Shown piece by piece: positions 44,354-52,730 of a stretch of DNA of 64,000 bases. Position numbers and translations under genes: made by a program. The DNA is from Flavobacterium sp. 270 (GTDB lineage: Bacteria; Bacteroidota; Bacteroidia; Flavobacteriales; Flavobacteriaceae), in assembly GCF_004368785.1 (NCBI RefSeq), contig NZ_SODM01000004.1:546521-610520 (forward strand). Direction: 5' to 3'. A model generated the notes under the pieces. It was not told the origin of the DNA. It was given only the letters and a program-made list of their open reading frames with translations, and made no database searches. Within the stretch, counting starts at the first letter, position 1. Every line of letters starts with the position of its first letter.

Positions 44354-47300
44354 ATGAAAAAACCACCAAAGTCCAATGGATTATTTCCTGCGTGCTTAAA
44401 ATTTGATTTAAAAATGAAGTTATCACTGTTATTTTTTGTCACCGCAAGTTTTGTTATGCATGCCAGCGTAACATATTCTCAAAAAACAAAAATCTCTTTA
44501 AACAGGGAAAGTGTTACTGTTAAAGAGGTTATCGATGAGATCGAAACTACTACGGAATTCAAATTTCTTTTTAATACTAAGGCCGTTGATTTAAATCGTA
44601 AAGTTTCTGTAAAAGTAAGAAAAGTGCCCGTGAATATAATTTTGGATTTACTTTTTAAAGACTCCGAAACCACGTATGAAATTGATGACCGCAAAATTTT
44701 ACTAACCAAAACTGCTCCAAATAAAACCGTTGCAATAACCAGTCAGCCAACTGCCGCTGATCTGCCGGTTGTACAGATAAAAGGAACAATAACAGACTCT
44801 AATGGACAGCCGCTTCCGAGCGCCAACATTGTTGAAAAAGGGACTAAAACTGGCGTAACTACTGATTTTGACGGAAAATTTTCTCTTTCTGTTTCAAATG
44901 AAAATGCGATACTGGTAATCTCTTACATAGGATTTGACACTCAGGAAGTAGCGCTAAAAGGACAAACTACTATTAAAGTAGCTTTGAAAGAAAGCGCTGC
45001 AGGTCTTAATGAGGTTGTAGTTGTAGGATACGGAACTCAGAAAAAACATGACATTACCGGTTCTATATCTTCTATTAATAAAAATGCTATCAAAGATTTA
45101 GTGTTAACTTCTACAGAGCAGGCTTTAAAAGGTCAGGCTGCAGGGGTTCAAATGACACAATCTTCATCAGCTCCTGGTGGAAATGCATCAGTTAGAATTC
45201 GTGGAGGTAACTCTATCAGTGCAGGAAATGAGCCTCTTTATGTAATCGATGGCTTTCCGATATACAATGATACTGCGTCAAACTCTACAGGAGTTTTAGG
45301 CAACGGACAACCTGCAAATGTATTGGCATCTATTAACCCAAGCGATATCGAATCGATGGAGATTTTAAAAGATGCTTCTGCTACTGCTATTTATGGTTCA
45401 AGAGGTGCGAATGGTGTAATTATTATTACTACTAAACGTGGTAAAACAGGACAATCAAGCGTTACTTTTGAAACGTATTATGGTTTCCAACAGCTTAGTA
45501 AAAAAATTGATTTATTAGATGCTTATGATTATGCTAGATCTGTAAATGCAGATAATATTAGAAGAGGCCGTCAGCCTTATGTTGCTAATCCTGAACTTTA
45601 CAATCCGGCAGTACCTGGGGCATTACAAGGAACAGACTGGCAGGATGAAGCTTTTAGAGTTGCAGCAACGCAAAACTATCAATTAGGTTTTTCTGGAGGA
45701 GATGATAAAACGAAATATTCTATTTCAGGAAATTATTTCACTCAGGATGGTATTTTACTTGGTTCAGACTTTACACGTGGTTCTATTCGCGTAAACCTTG
45801 ACCGTAATTTAAGTTCTAAATTCAAATTAGGATTAAGCTTTAGTTCTTCATTAACAGAAAACAATCAGGCTAAAACAGATTCAGATTTAGATGCTAACAA
45901 TCAAGGTGCTGTATCAGCTATTCTTTATGCACCGCCAACTCAGGCTGTTTACGCAGCTGACGGAAGTTACAATAGATTTAGAGGTCCAGATGGTAATTTC
46001 TACGTAAATCCGATCGCTTCTTTATTAGAGATTAAAAATTTAAGTAAAACGAACCGTACATTCGGAAATATCTTTCTTGATTATAAAATTACAAAAGACT
46101 TATTGTTAAAAGTAAGTTTTGGAGGAGACCAAATCAATGTTAAGGAAGATTATTACAACCCAGCGTCTATACAAGATACAGGTATAACTGCAAAAGCAAG
46201 AATTGGTGTAAACCAAAGTTTCAGCTGGTTAAATGAGAATACATTAACCTATACTAAAACTTTTGCAACAAAACATAACTTGACAGCTTTGGCAGGTTTT
46301 TCTCGTCAAAAATTAACTAGAGAAACCGTTACTGCAGGATCTGAAAGATACGTTAACGATATTTTAGAAGACAACAATTTAGGAGGCGGAGCTACGGCAA
46401 ATCTTCCTGGATCTAGTGTTACAGATTGGGAACTTGAGTCTTATATTGGAAGAATTAATTACGGTTATAATGACAGATATTTAGTAACCCTTACCGGTCG
46501 TGCAGATGGATCGTCTCGTTTTGGTGCTAGTAATAAATTTGCATTCTTCCCTTCTGGATCTGTTGCGTGGAGAGTATCTGAAGAAGAATTCATGAAATCA
46601 ACAGCTAATGTTATCTCAAATCTTAAATTAAGAACGAGTTACGGACAAACTGGTAATCAGGAGATTCCTCAGTACCGTAGTTTGGCTGCTTTAGGATCAA
46701 ACAATTATCCAATTGGCGGGATCATCGGAAGCGGGATAGGCCCAAATCGTTTTGCTAATCCAGATTTACGTTGGGAAACTACAGCACAATTTGATGCAGG
46801 TATCGATTTAAGTTTATTTAACAACCGCATTAACATTGTAGCAGATTATTACGACAAACGTACAAAAGACTTATTATTAGATGTACAAATTCCTGGTAGT
46901 TCTGGGTTTGTATCTTCTCTTCAAAACGTTGGAAGTGTAAAAAATACCGGACTTGAATTTGCTTTAAATACAGTAAATTTTGATGGTGAATTTAAATGGA
47001 AAACATCTTTCAATATTACTTTTAACAAAAATGAAGTTCTTGATTTAGGCGGCGAATATGAAAGAGTTGTTGGAGGCGGAAGTGCCAGTAAACAAATTAC
47101 CAATACAGGAATTTTAAGAGTTGGTGAGGCCGTTGGAGCATTCTACGGTTATGTTACGGATGGTTTGTTTCAAACTCAGGCAGAAGTTGATGCTGGAAAA
47201 GCAATGGGACAGCCAACTACTTCAGTAATTGGAGACAGACGTTATAAAGATGTGAACGGTGATGGAAAATTTAATGAAAATGACCGTACTATTTTAGGAT

Positions 47301-47779
47301 ATGCACAACCAGACTTTTTCTATGGTATAACAAATACATTTTCGTATAAAAACTACGATTTGAGTGTATTAATTAATGGTGTTCAAGGTAATGATATTGT
47401 GAACTTAAACGTAAATGCACAAACAGATGTTAATGCTCCGGAATCGTTAAACAGATGGACTCCAACTAATACGAACACTGATATTCAAAGACATACTGTA
47501 GATACACGTCTTACGAACAAACAAGTAGAAGACGGATCTTATTTACGTATCCAAAATATATCTTTTGGATATAATATGCCAGAGAGTGTTTTCAAAAACA
47601 CTTTTGTACAGTCAGTGAGATTATATGTTAGTTTACAAAACTGGTGGACTTTTACAGACTACAAAGGATACAATCCTGATGTGAGTTCATTTGGACAAGA
47701 CAACCTTAGTATGGGTGTTGACCGTGGAGGTTATCCATCGGCTAAAACATTCTTAATGGGACTTAATGTTAAACTTTAA
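44354..47779 (+). CDS. susC: SusC family TonB-dependent transducer with STN domain (PUL 2)
   Basis: The 1141-residue protein has a signal segment (about 20-42), an STN signalling domain (about 45-118, ISLNRESVTVKEVIDEIE), a carboxypeptidase regulatory-like domain (about 142-212, GQPLPSANIVEKGT), the SusC box NEVVVVGYG (219-227), plug and barrel, ending FLMGLNVKL. It imports glycan fragments with SusD, and the STN domain contacts FecR in the periplasm to report ligand binding. With the neighbouring fecR and sigma genes this forms a complete sensing transporter. Confidence 0.95.
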   Translation: MKKPPKSNGLFPACLKFDLKMKLSLLFFVTASFVMHASVTYSQKTKISLNRESVTVKEVIDEIETTTEFKFLFNTKAVDLNRKVSVKVRKVPVNIILDLLFKDSETTYEIDDRKILLTKTAPNKTVAITSQPTAADLPVVQIKGTITDSNGQPLPSANIVEKGTKTGVTTDFDGKFSLSVSNENAILVISYIGFDTQEVALKGQTTIKVALKESAAGLNEVVVVGYGTQKKHDITGSISSINKNAIKDLVLTSTEQALKGQAAGVQMTQSSSAPGGNASVRIRGGNSISAGNEPLYVIDGFPIYNDTASNSTGVLGNGQPANVLASINPSDIESMEILKDASATAIYGSRGANGVIIITTKRGKTGQSSVTFETYYGFQQLSKKIDLLDAYDYARSVNADNIRRGRQPYVANPELYNPAVPGALQGTDWQDEAFRVAATQNYQLGFSGGDDKTKYSISGNYFTQDGILLGSDFTRGSIRVNLDRNLSSKFKLGLSFSSSLTENNQAKTDSDLDANNQGAVSAILYAPPTQAVYAADGSYNRFRGPDGNFYVNPIASLLEIKNLSKTNRTFGNIFLDYKITKDLLLKVSFGGDQINVKEDYYNPASIQDTGITAKARIGVNQSFSWLNENTLTYTKTFATKHNLTALAGFSRQKLTRETVTAGSERYVNDILEDNNLGGGATANLPGSSVTDWELESYIGRINYGYNDRYLVTLTGRADGSSRFGASNKFAFFPSGSVAWRVSEEEFMKSTANVISNLKLRTSYGQTGNQEIPQYRSLAALGSNNYPIGGIIGSGIGPNRFANPDLRWETTAQFDAGIDLSLFNNRINIVADYYDKRTKDLLLDVQIPGSSGFVSSLQNVGSVKNTGLEFALNTVNFDGEFKWKTSFNITFNKNEVLDLGGEYERVVGGGSASKQITNTGILRVGEAVGAFYGYVTDGLFQTQAEVDAGKAMGQPTTSVIGDRRYKDVNGDGKFNENDRTILGYAQPDFFYGITNTFSYKNYDLSVLINGVQGNDIVNLNVNAQTDVNAPESLNRWTPTNTNTDIQRHTVDTRLTNKQVEDGSYLRIQNISFGYNMPESVFKNTFVQSVRLYVSLQNWWTFTDYKGYNPDVSSFGQDNLSMGVDRGGYPSAKTFLMGLNVKL

Positions 47780-47789
47780 TCAAAAAAAA

Positions 47790-49256
47790 ATGAAATCTAA
47801 TAATTTTCTTATTGTTACAGCTTTATCTATTTTGATTACAGGCTTTAGCAGTTGTCAGGGTGATTTTCTAGATGAAAATCCAAAATCTTTTATTGCACCA
47901 ACAAATTTTTATAAAACAGAGGCAGATGCCAATGCTGCATTAGTAGCTGTTTACAACGGATTAAGAGCCATCTATAGCCAGGATATTACGTTTGTAGGCG
48001 ATATGGCAGGAGAGCAGACTTTTCCTGGAGTATCAAATTCAAATGTTGACAGGTCAAATATTGATGCTTTTCAATTTGAGCCGTCAAATACTATTTTACT
48101 GGGTAACTGGAATAATAATTACGTTGTCATCAACAGAGCCAATGCAGTTTTAGACCGTGTTCCGGCTATTGATATGCCTGCTGCCTCAAAAGATGTTATT
48201 TTGGCCGAAGCACGTTTTCTGCGCGCATTCAGCTATTTTAATTTAGTGAGAACATTTGGCGGTGTGCCTTTACGTTTAGCAGAGGCAACACCACTACATT
48301 TAAAGCGTTCTACAGCAGATGAAGTTTACGCTGTAATCTTAGATGATTTAAAACAAGCCGAAGCAAAACTTCCTGCAGTGCAGCCCGCTGCTAATTTGGG
48401 AAGAGCTACAAAAGGTGCAGCTTCTTCTTTACTTGCCTATGTTTATCTAACAAAAAAGGATTGGACAAATGCTGCTGCAAAAGCTCAGGAAGTAATTGAC
48501 AATAAAGGCGCTTACGGATACGGTTTATATCCAACACCTGCAGACGTTTGGAAAATAGCAAATGAAAATAAATTAGAACATATATTTTCAATTCAATTCC
48601 AATCTGGACCAGAAGGTTTTGGTAGTGCTTATGCTCAATTTTATCTTTCAAGAACAGCCAATGTTATTCAGGCTTCTGGTATTTCAGGATTCGGACAAAA
48701 CCTGGTTGAAGATAAATTCTGGAAATCTTTTGATGTTAATGATACACGTCGTGATGCTTCTATTTTATCACGTTTTGTTGATCCAAAAACGAACAAAGTT
48801 TACCAGTATCCATCAACAGACTTAACAGAATTAAGTATTTTTAAATACTTTGATCCTGCACCGTATGCACGAAGCAACAATAACAACAACTACCCTATTT
48901 TACGATATGCAGATGTTTTATTAATAAAAGCAGAGGCTTTGAATGAATTAAACGGTCCAACTGCAGATGCTTACGACGCTATTAATCAGATTCGTAAAAG
49001 AGCCGGAGTTAATATGACTTTACTTTCAGGATTAACACAAGTACAATTTAGAGCTGCTGTTTTACAGGAAAGAAGTTTTGAATTTTGTTTTGAAAGCAAA
49101 AGATACTTTGATTTGATTCGTACCGAACAATTGGTTCCAATTATGACAGCTGCGGGTAAAAATCCTCAGCCTAAAAACCTATTGTTTCCTATTCCTCAAA
49201 AAGAAATTGACACGAATCAGGAAATAAATCAGGAAGATCAAAATCCTGGTTATTAA
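47790..49256 (+). CDS. susD: SusD/RagB family outer-membrane lipoprotein (PUL 2)
   Basis: The frame opens at 47766 inside the 3' end of susC, but the true start is the ATG at 47790, which gives a proper lipoprotein signal (MKSNNFLIVTALSILITG) and lipobox FSSC with Cys21. The 488-residue mature-type SusD has DFLDENPKSF after the Cys, TPR helices (NAALVAVYNGLRAIYS, EARFLRAFSYFNLVRTFGG) and the typical C-terminal LQERSFEFCFESKRYFDLIR. It binds glycan at the surface as partner of SusC. Ten bases separate it from susC. A terminator follows, so the enzyme genes downstream need another promoter or read-through. Confidence 0.94.
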   Translation: MKSNNFLIVTALSILITGFSSCQGDFLDENPKSFIAPTNFYKTEADANAALVAVYNGLRAIYSQDITFVGDMAGEQTFPGVSNSNVDRSNIDAFQFEPSNTILLGNWNNNYVVINRANAVLDRVPAIDMPAASKDVILAEARFLRAFSYFNLVRTFGGVPLRLAEATPLHLKRSTADEVYAVILDDLKQAEAKLPAVQPAANLGRATKGAASSLLAYVYLTKKDWTNAAAKAQEVIDNKGAYGYGLYPTPADVWKIANENKLEHIFSIQFQSGPEGFGSAYAQFYLSRTANVIQASGISGFGQNLVEDKFWKSFDVNDTRRDASILSRFVDPKTNKVYQYPSTDLTELSIFKYFDPAPYARSNNNNNYPILRYADVLLIKAEALNELNGPTADAYDAINQIRKRAGVNMTLLSGLTQVQFRAAVLQERSFEFCFESKRYFDLIRTEQLVPIMTAAGKNPQPKNLLFPIPQKEIDTNQEINQEDQNPGY

Positions 49257-49615
49257 ACAAATAACATTCTCCCGTGTTCATCGCGGGAGAATTATTTAAA
49301 CTTAAAAAGAACATTTTTTAGATCGCGATTAAACCTTTTGTTCCTCTGAACCTCAGTTCCTTTGGACCTTTGTTTAACTCGTTTTATTGCTGTCCACATT
49401 TATGTGGAAGCATTCTCTATGCCTATAAAAATTTAACTACAGCAGCTCCAATTGGCGCAGGCTAAAGGCTGTCTGTATATAACAGAAAATGTTTGAGTTT
49501 GGTTAACTTTAGTTTTTTGAGAGAAGCGGAATGGGAATCCTCCTTCCTATTCCGCATTCTTAAAAACTTCGTTTGCAAACATTTCTCTTCTATTCAATTA
49601 AACTATTAAATAAAG
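49257..49615. other. 359-base gap between susD and the enzyme run
   Basis: After the susD terminator (49266-49292) there is low-complexity AT-rich sequence, C/T-rich short repeats (CCTCTGAACCTC, CCTTTGGACCTTTG, 49345-49373), and a second hairpin GCGGAAT / ATTCCGC (49526-49532 and 49549-49555). No ECF element like those of fecR and bglX was found here, and no clear TAnnTTTG promoter. Confidence 0.5.
49266..49297 (+). terminator. Terminator after susD (PUL 2)
   Basis: ATTCTCCCG (49266-49274) pairs perfectly with CGGGAGAAT (49284-49292), followed by TATTT. The weak T-run suggests partial termination, giving more susC/susD than enzyme transcript. Confidence 0.7.
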
Positions 49616-51136
49616 ATGAATCAATTTTTATCCTCAATATTATTATTGATGTTTGCGACAAACAGTTTTTCACAAAATGCTGTTTCTCTGGTTCCAAAAA
49701 CACCATCAAAAGCACCAGATTATTTCTGTACATGGAACATACAAGGTTATGTCTGCAATTTTAAATCTACTGCAGGAAATCGTCAGGAAATGACAGAAAA
49801 TAATATGTTTGGTAATGGTGAATATCAAAACTGGGTTACTTTTTTTCCAAAAATACGTGAAGATCTCATTTTTGTAATGGATGATTCATGGGATATTCCG
49901 ATAGCAGAAATCAGCAAAGACGGCCCCACTTTTGGTCTTACAGAATTAAATCAGGAACGTTTTCCTTCGTACACCGGAAATCCGGCAGAAAGGCTGACAA
50001 AATTGGTTGATGCTGTAAAAGCAAAAGGATGGAAAGGCCTTGGCGGATGGATCTGCGCACAGGAAGCTCCAGTTGTTGGAAATGTAAACTCAGAAGAATA
50101 TTGGACAAAACGTTTAAAAGATGCCAATGAAGCAGGATTTGCGTATTGGAAAGTAGATTGGGGTAAACAATCCAGAAATTTAGAATGGAGAAAAACCATG
50201 ACAAAATTGGGCAGAACTTACGCTCCAAATTTAGTTATAGAACACGCTTTTAACGGAACACCTTTAGAGTTTAGTGATACTTATAGAACTTATGATGTCG
50301 AAAATGTTATTGCACAACCAGTAACTATTCAAAGAATAAGCGAATTATTAAAATACAAACCTCAGGGTCAGGCAAAAGGAATTATTAACTGCGAAGACGA
50401 ACCTTACATTGCTGCAGGTTTAGGCTGCGCAATTGGTATTATGAGATATCCGTTTGCAGATAATATTCCAAACGGCGCAACCGATTATGTTTTTCCTGCC
50501 GCGGGACGTAATATCAAACACAGATTAGACGAAGTAACAAGAGCCGTAAGATGGCACCGTATTGCCGAACCTTTTGGAGTTGGGTCGGACATTTACAGTG
50601 TTGATACAGCAATACTAAAAGATTACTGGGTTTTAGGAGAGAGAGAAACCTGGAATAAAGCCCATAAACCGGGGGATACATTAAGAGAAAATGCTCCTGC
50701 AAGAGTCAGCCGTGGGCTGCCGCTTGCAAAAGTTTTAAATCCAAGTCCGAATCAACCCTTTGTTTTATCATCTCTATACCCCAATGGAGCTGTTGCAATT
50801 GCGACGATCGGACGAGGAATAAACCGAGAATATATTACGCAGCGAATTAAAGTAGAACAAGAAATCCAAAACATTGATAATCCTATCGGAATCTTTGGCG
50901 ATTATGATACGCTGACATTAATTCTTCCGAAAAAAATAAAAGCATCAGAATACGAAGTTTTAGGTCAGGATTTAGCTTCAGACAAAGCTTCGGTGATTAC
51001 AAAAGGTATTCTATTCAAAGAAAATAAAATCATTATTTCTGGTGAAATCATTAGAAAAATTGGACTTGCTGAAGCATCAAAAAACGATATTTCAGATCCG
51101 GGATTAGTGTTGAAATTTAATAGAAAAAACAAATGA
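49616..51136 (+). CDS. Unassigned secreted protein, clan GH-D-like TIM barrel
   Basis: The 506-residue protein has a signal peptide (1-19, ending SFSQ). I cannot place it in a named family. Several segments resemble alpha-galactosidase-type barrels of clan GH-D (GH27/GH36): FVMDDSWDIP near 82 (compare IDDGW), KAKGWKGLGGWI near 135, AYWKVDWGKQ near 174 (compare the strand with the nucleophile Asp) and LVIEHAFNGTP near 202. The last 100 residues look like a beta domain. An alpha-glycosidase role is therefore inferred only. Its stop overlaps the start of the GH28 gene (ATGA), so the two are translationally coupled, which ties it to pectin breakdown. Confidence 0.6.
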   Translation: MNQFLSSILLLMFATNSFSQNAVSLVPKTPSKAPDYFCTWNIQGYVCNFKSTAGNRQEMTENNMFGNGEYQNWVTFFPKIREDLIFVMDDSWDIPIAEISKDGPTFGLTELNQERFPSYTGNPAERLTKLVDAVKAKGWKGLGGWICAQEAPVVGNVNSEEYWTKRLKDANEAGFAYWKVDWGKQSRNLEWRKTMTKLGRTYAPNLVIEHAFNGTPLEFSDTYRTYDVENVIAQPVTIQRISELLKYKPQGQAKGIINCEDEPYIAAGLGCAIGIMRYPFADNIPNGATDYVFPAAGRNIKHRLDEVTRAVRWHRIAEPFGVGSDIYSVDTAILKDYWVLGERETWNKAHKPGDTLRENAPARVSRGLPLAKVLNPSPNQPFVLSSLYPNGAVAIATIGRGINREYITQRIKVEQEIQNIDNPIGIFGDYDTLTLILPKKIKASEYEVLGQDLASDKASVITKGILFKENKIIISGEIIRKIGLAEASKNDISDPGLVLKFNRKNK

Positions 51137-52689
51137 AGACTAAATCCATAAAATCATTATTCATTATAGCTATCCTGTTGTTTTCGGTAAATTTATTTTC
51201 AAAAAACAATTTCGTTCCTAATAATACCTTCAACGTTCGCGAATACGGCGCCATTGGAGACGGTAAAAATCTGGACAGTCCGGCAATCAATAAAGCGATC
51301 GAAGCTGCCGTAAAAGCCGGTGGCGGAACCGTATTTGTTCCTGCCGGAGTTTATCTAAGCGGTTCGATTCGCATGCAGAGCAATATCAATTTATTTATTG
51401 ATGCGGGTGCAACCATTTTGGGAGCGCCGCAGAATTTAAATGCTTACGACGAAACCGAACCTTATTCGTTTGGACCTTACCAAGACGGGCCTCACAGTTA
51501 TTTTCATAACAGCCTTATTTGGGGCGAAAATCTAACCAACGTTTTTATTACCGGAAACGGAATGATAAACGGCGGCGGATTGGAGCGCGATGATGAAGGT
51601 GTTTTAAATAAAATGAACGGTCACGACGATTGGCAAAATCCAAAACCGGCTTTAAATACACCCGTTCGTTTAGGAAACAAAGCCATTGCCTTAAAGAATT
51701 GCAGAAATGTTTTAATTCGAGATATTACCATTTTTCACGGAGGTCATTTCGCTATTTTAGTTACAGGCTGCGATAATATGACATTGGATAATATTACAAT
51801 AGACACCAATCGCGACGGGATTGATATTGACTGCTGTCGTTTTGTAATGGTTTCAAACTGTCGCGTTAATTCTCCTGGAGATGACGGAATCTGCCTTAAA
51901 AGCACTTATGCTCTTGGCGAATTTAGAGTTACGGAAAATGTTACCATTACCAATTGTCAGGTTTCAGGATTTCAGGAAGGTACATTATTGGATGGTACAA
52001 GATTACCAAGACCGAAAGCATCTGGCCGTATTAAATTAGGGACAGAATCAAGCGGCGGTTTTAGAAACATTACAATCTCAAATTGTACACTTCGCAGCTG
52101 TAGAGGATTAGCTTTAGAACAAGTTGATGGCGGCATTCTGGAAAATGTTACCATTACTAATCTCGTAATGACCGATTTGTATCATTACGGAATTTACATT
52201 GCAACAGGCAAACGCAATCGCTCGCCAAAAATTACCACCCCAAGCACGATGAAAAATGTTTTAATATCAAACATTATTGCCGATGGTGTAGAAATGATGA
52301 GCGGTATTCAGATTCTGGGATTACCGGAAAAACCCATCGAAGGACTTCGACTTGAAAATATCAGATTAATAAGCAAAGGCGGCGGCACTCTTGAAGATGC
52401 CAAAATAGAACCGAGAGAACTGGGAGACGGCTATCCTGAACCTTATAAAATAGGCACTTTACCAACTTACGGAATTTTTGCGCGCCATGTAAAAAACTTG
52501 GAAATCGCCAACATTACCACTCAATTTTTAACCGAAGACAAACGTCCGGCTGCTATTTTTTCTGATATAGATGGACTTGATATTGATAATTTCAAACCAC
52601 AATTTGCAAAAGAAACCAAAGCCGTAATTTTTAAAAGTGATGTCAAGAATGTAAGCGTTCGTAATTCACCTTCAATTAAGAAACAATAA
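51133..52689 (+). CDS. GH28 family polygalacturonase-like enzyme
   Basis: The 518-residue protein has a signal peptide (about 1-24) and a GH28 beta-helix: FNVREYGAIGDGKNLDSPAI (33-52), TNRDGIDID (225-233), SPGDDGICLKS (247-257) with the paired aspartates, and SGRIKLGTESSGG (297-309), which keeps the RIK motif. It should hydrolyse an alpha-galacturonide linkage in pectin, exo- or endo-acting unknown. It overlaps the preceding gene by four bases and is one of three GH28 genes in this run, which differ enough to have separate specificities (for example homogalacturonan against rhamnogalacturonan). Confidence 0.92.
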   Translation: MKTKSIKSLFIIAILLFSVNLFSKNNFVPNNTFNVREYGAIGDGKNLDSPAINKAIEAAVKAGGGTVFVPAGVYLSGSIRMQSNINLFIDAGATILGAPQNLNAYDETEPYSFGPYQDGPHSYFHNSLIWGENLTNVFITGNGMINGGGLERDDEGVLNKMNGHDDWQNPKPALNTPVRLGNKAIALKNCRNVLIRDITIFHGGHFAILVTGCDNMTLDNITIDTNRDGIDIDCCRFVMVSNCRVNSPGDDGICLKSTYALGEFRVTENVTITNCQVSGFQEGTLLDGTRLPRPKASGRIKLGTESSGGFRNITISNCTLRSCRGLALEQVDGGILENVTITNLVMTDLYHYGIYIATGKRNRSPKITTPSTMKNVLISNIIADGVEMMSGIQILGLPEKPIEGLRLENIRLISKGGGTLEDAKIEPRELGDGYPEPYKIGTLPTYGIFARHVKNLEIANITTQFLTEDKRPAAIFSDIDGLDIDNFKPQFAKETKAVIFKSDVKNVSVRNSPSIKKQ

Positions 52690-52730
52690 CCAAACTCAAT
52701 TTAGAATAAAAAATAACCACCAGAATACCA

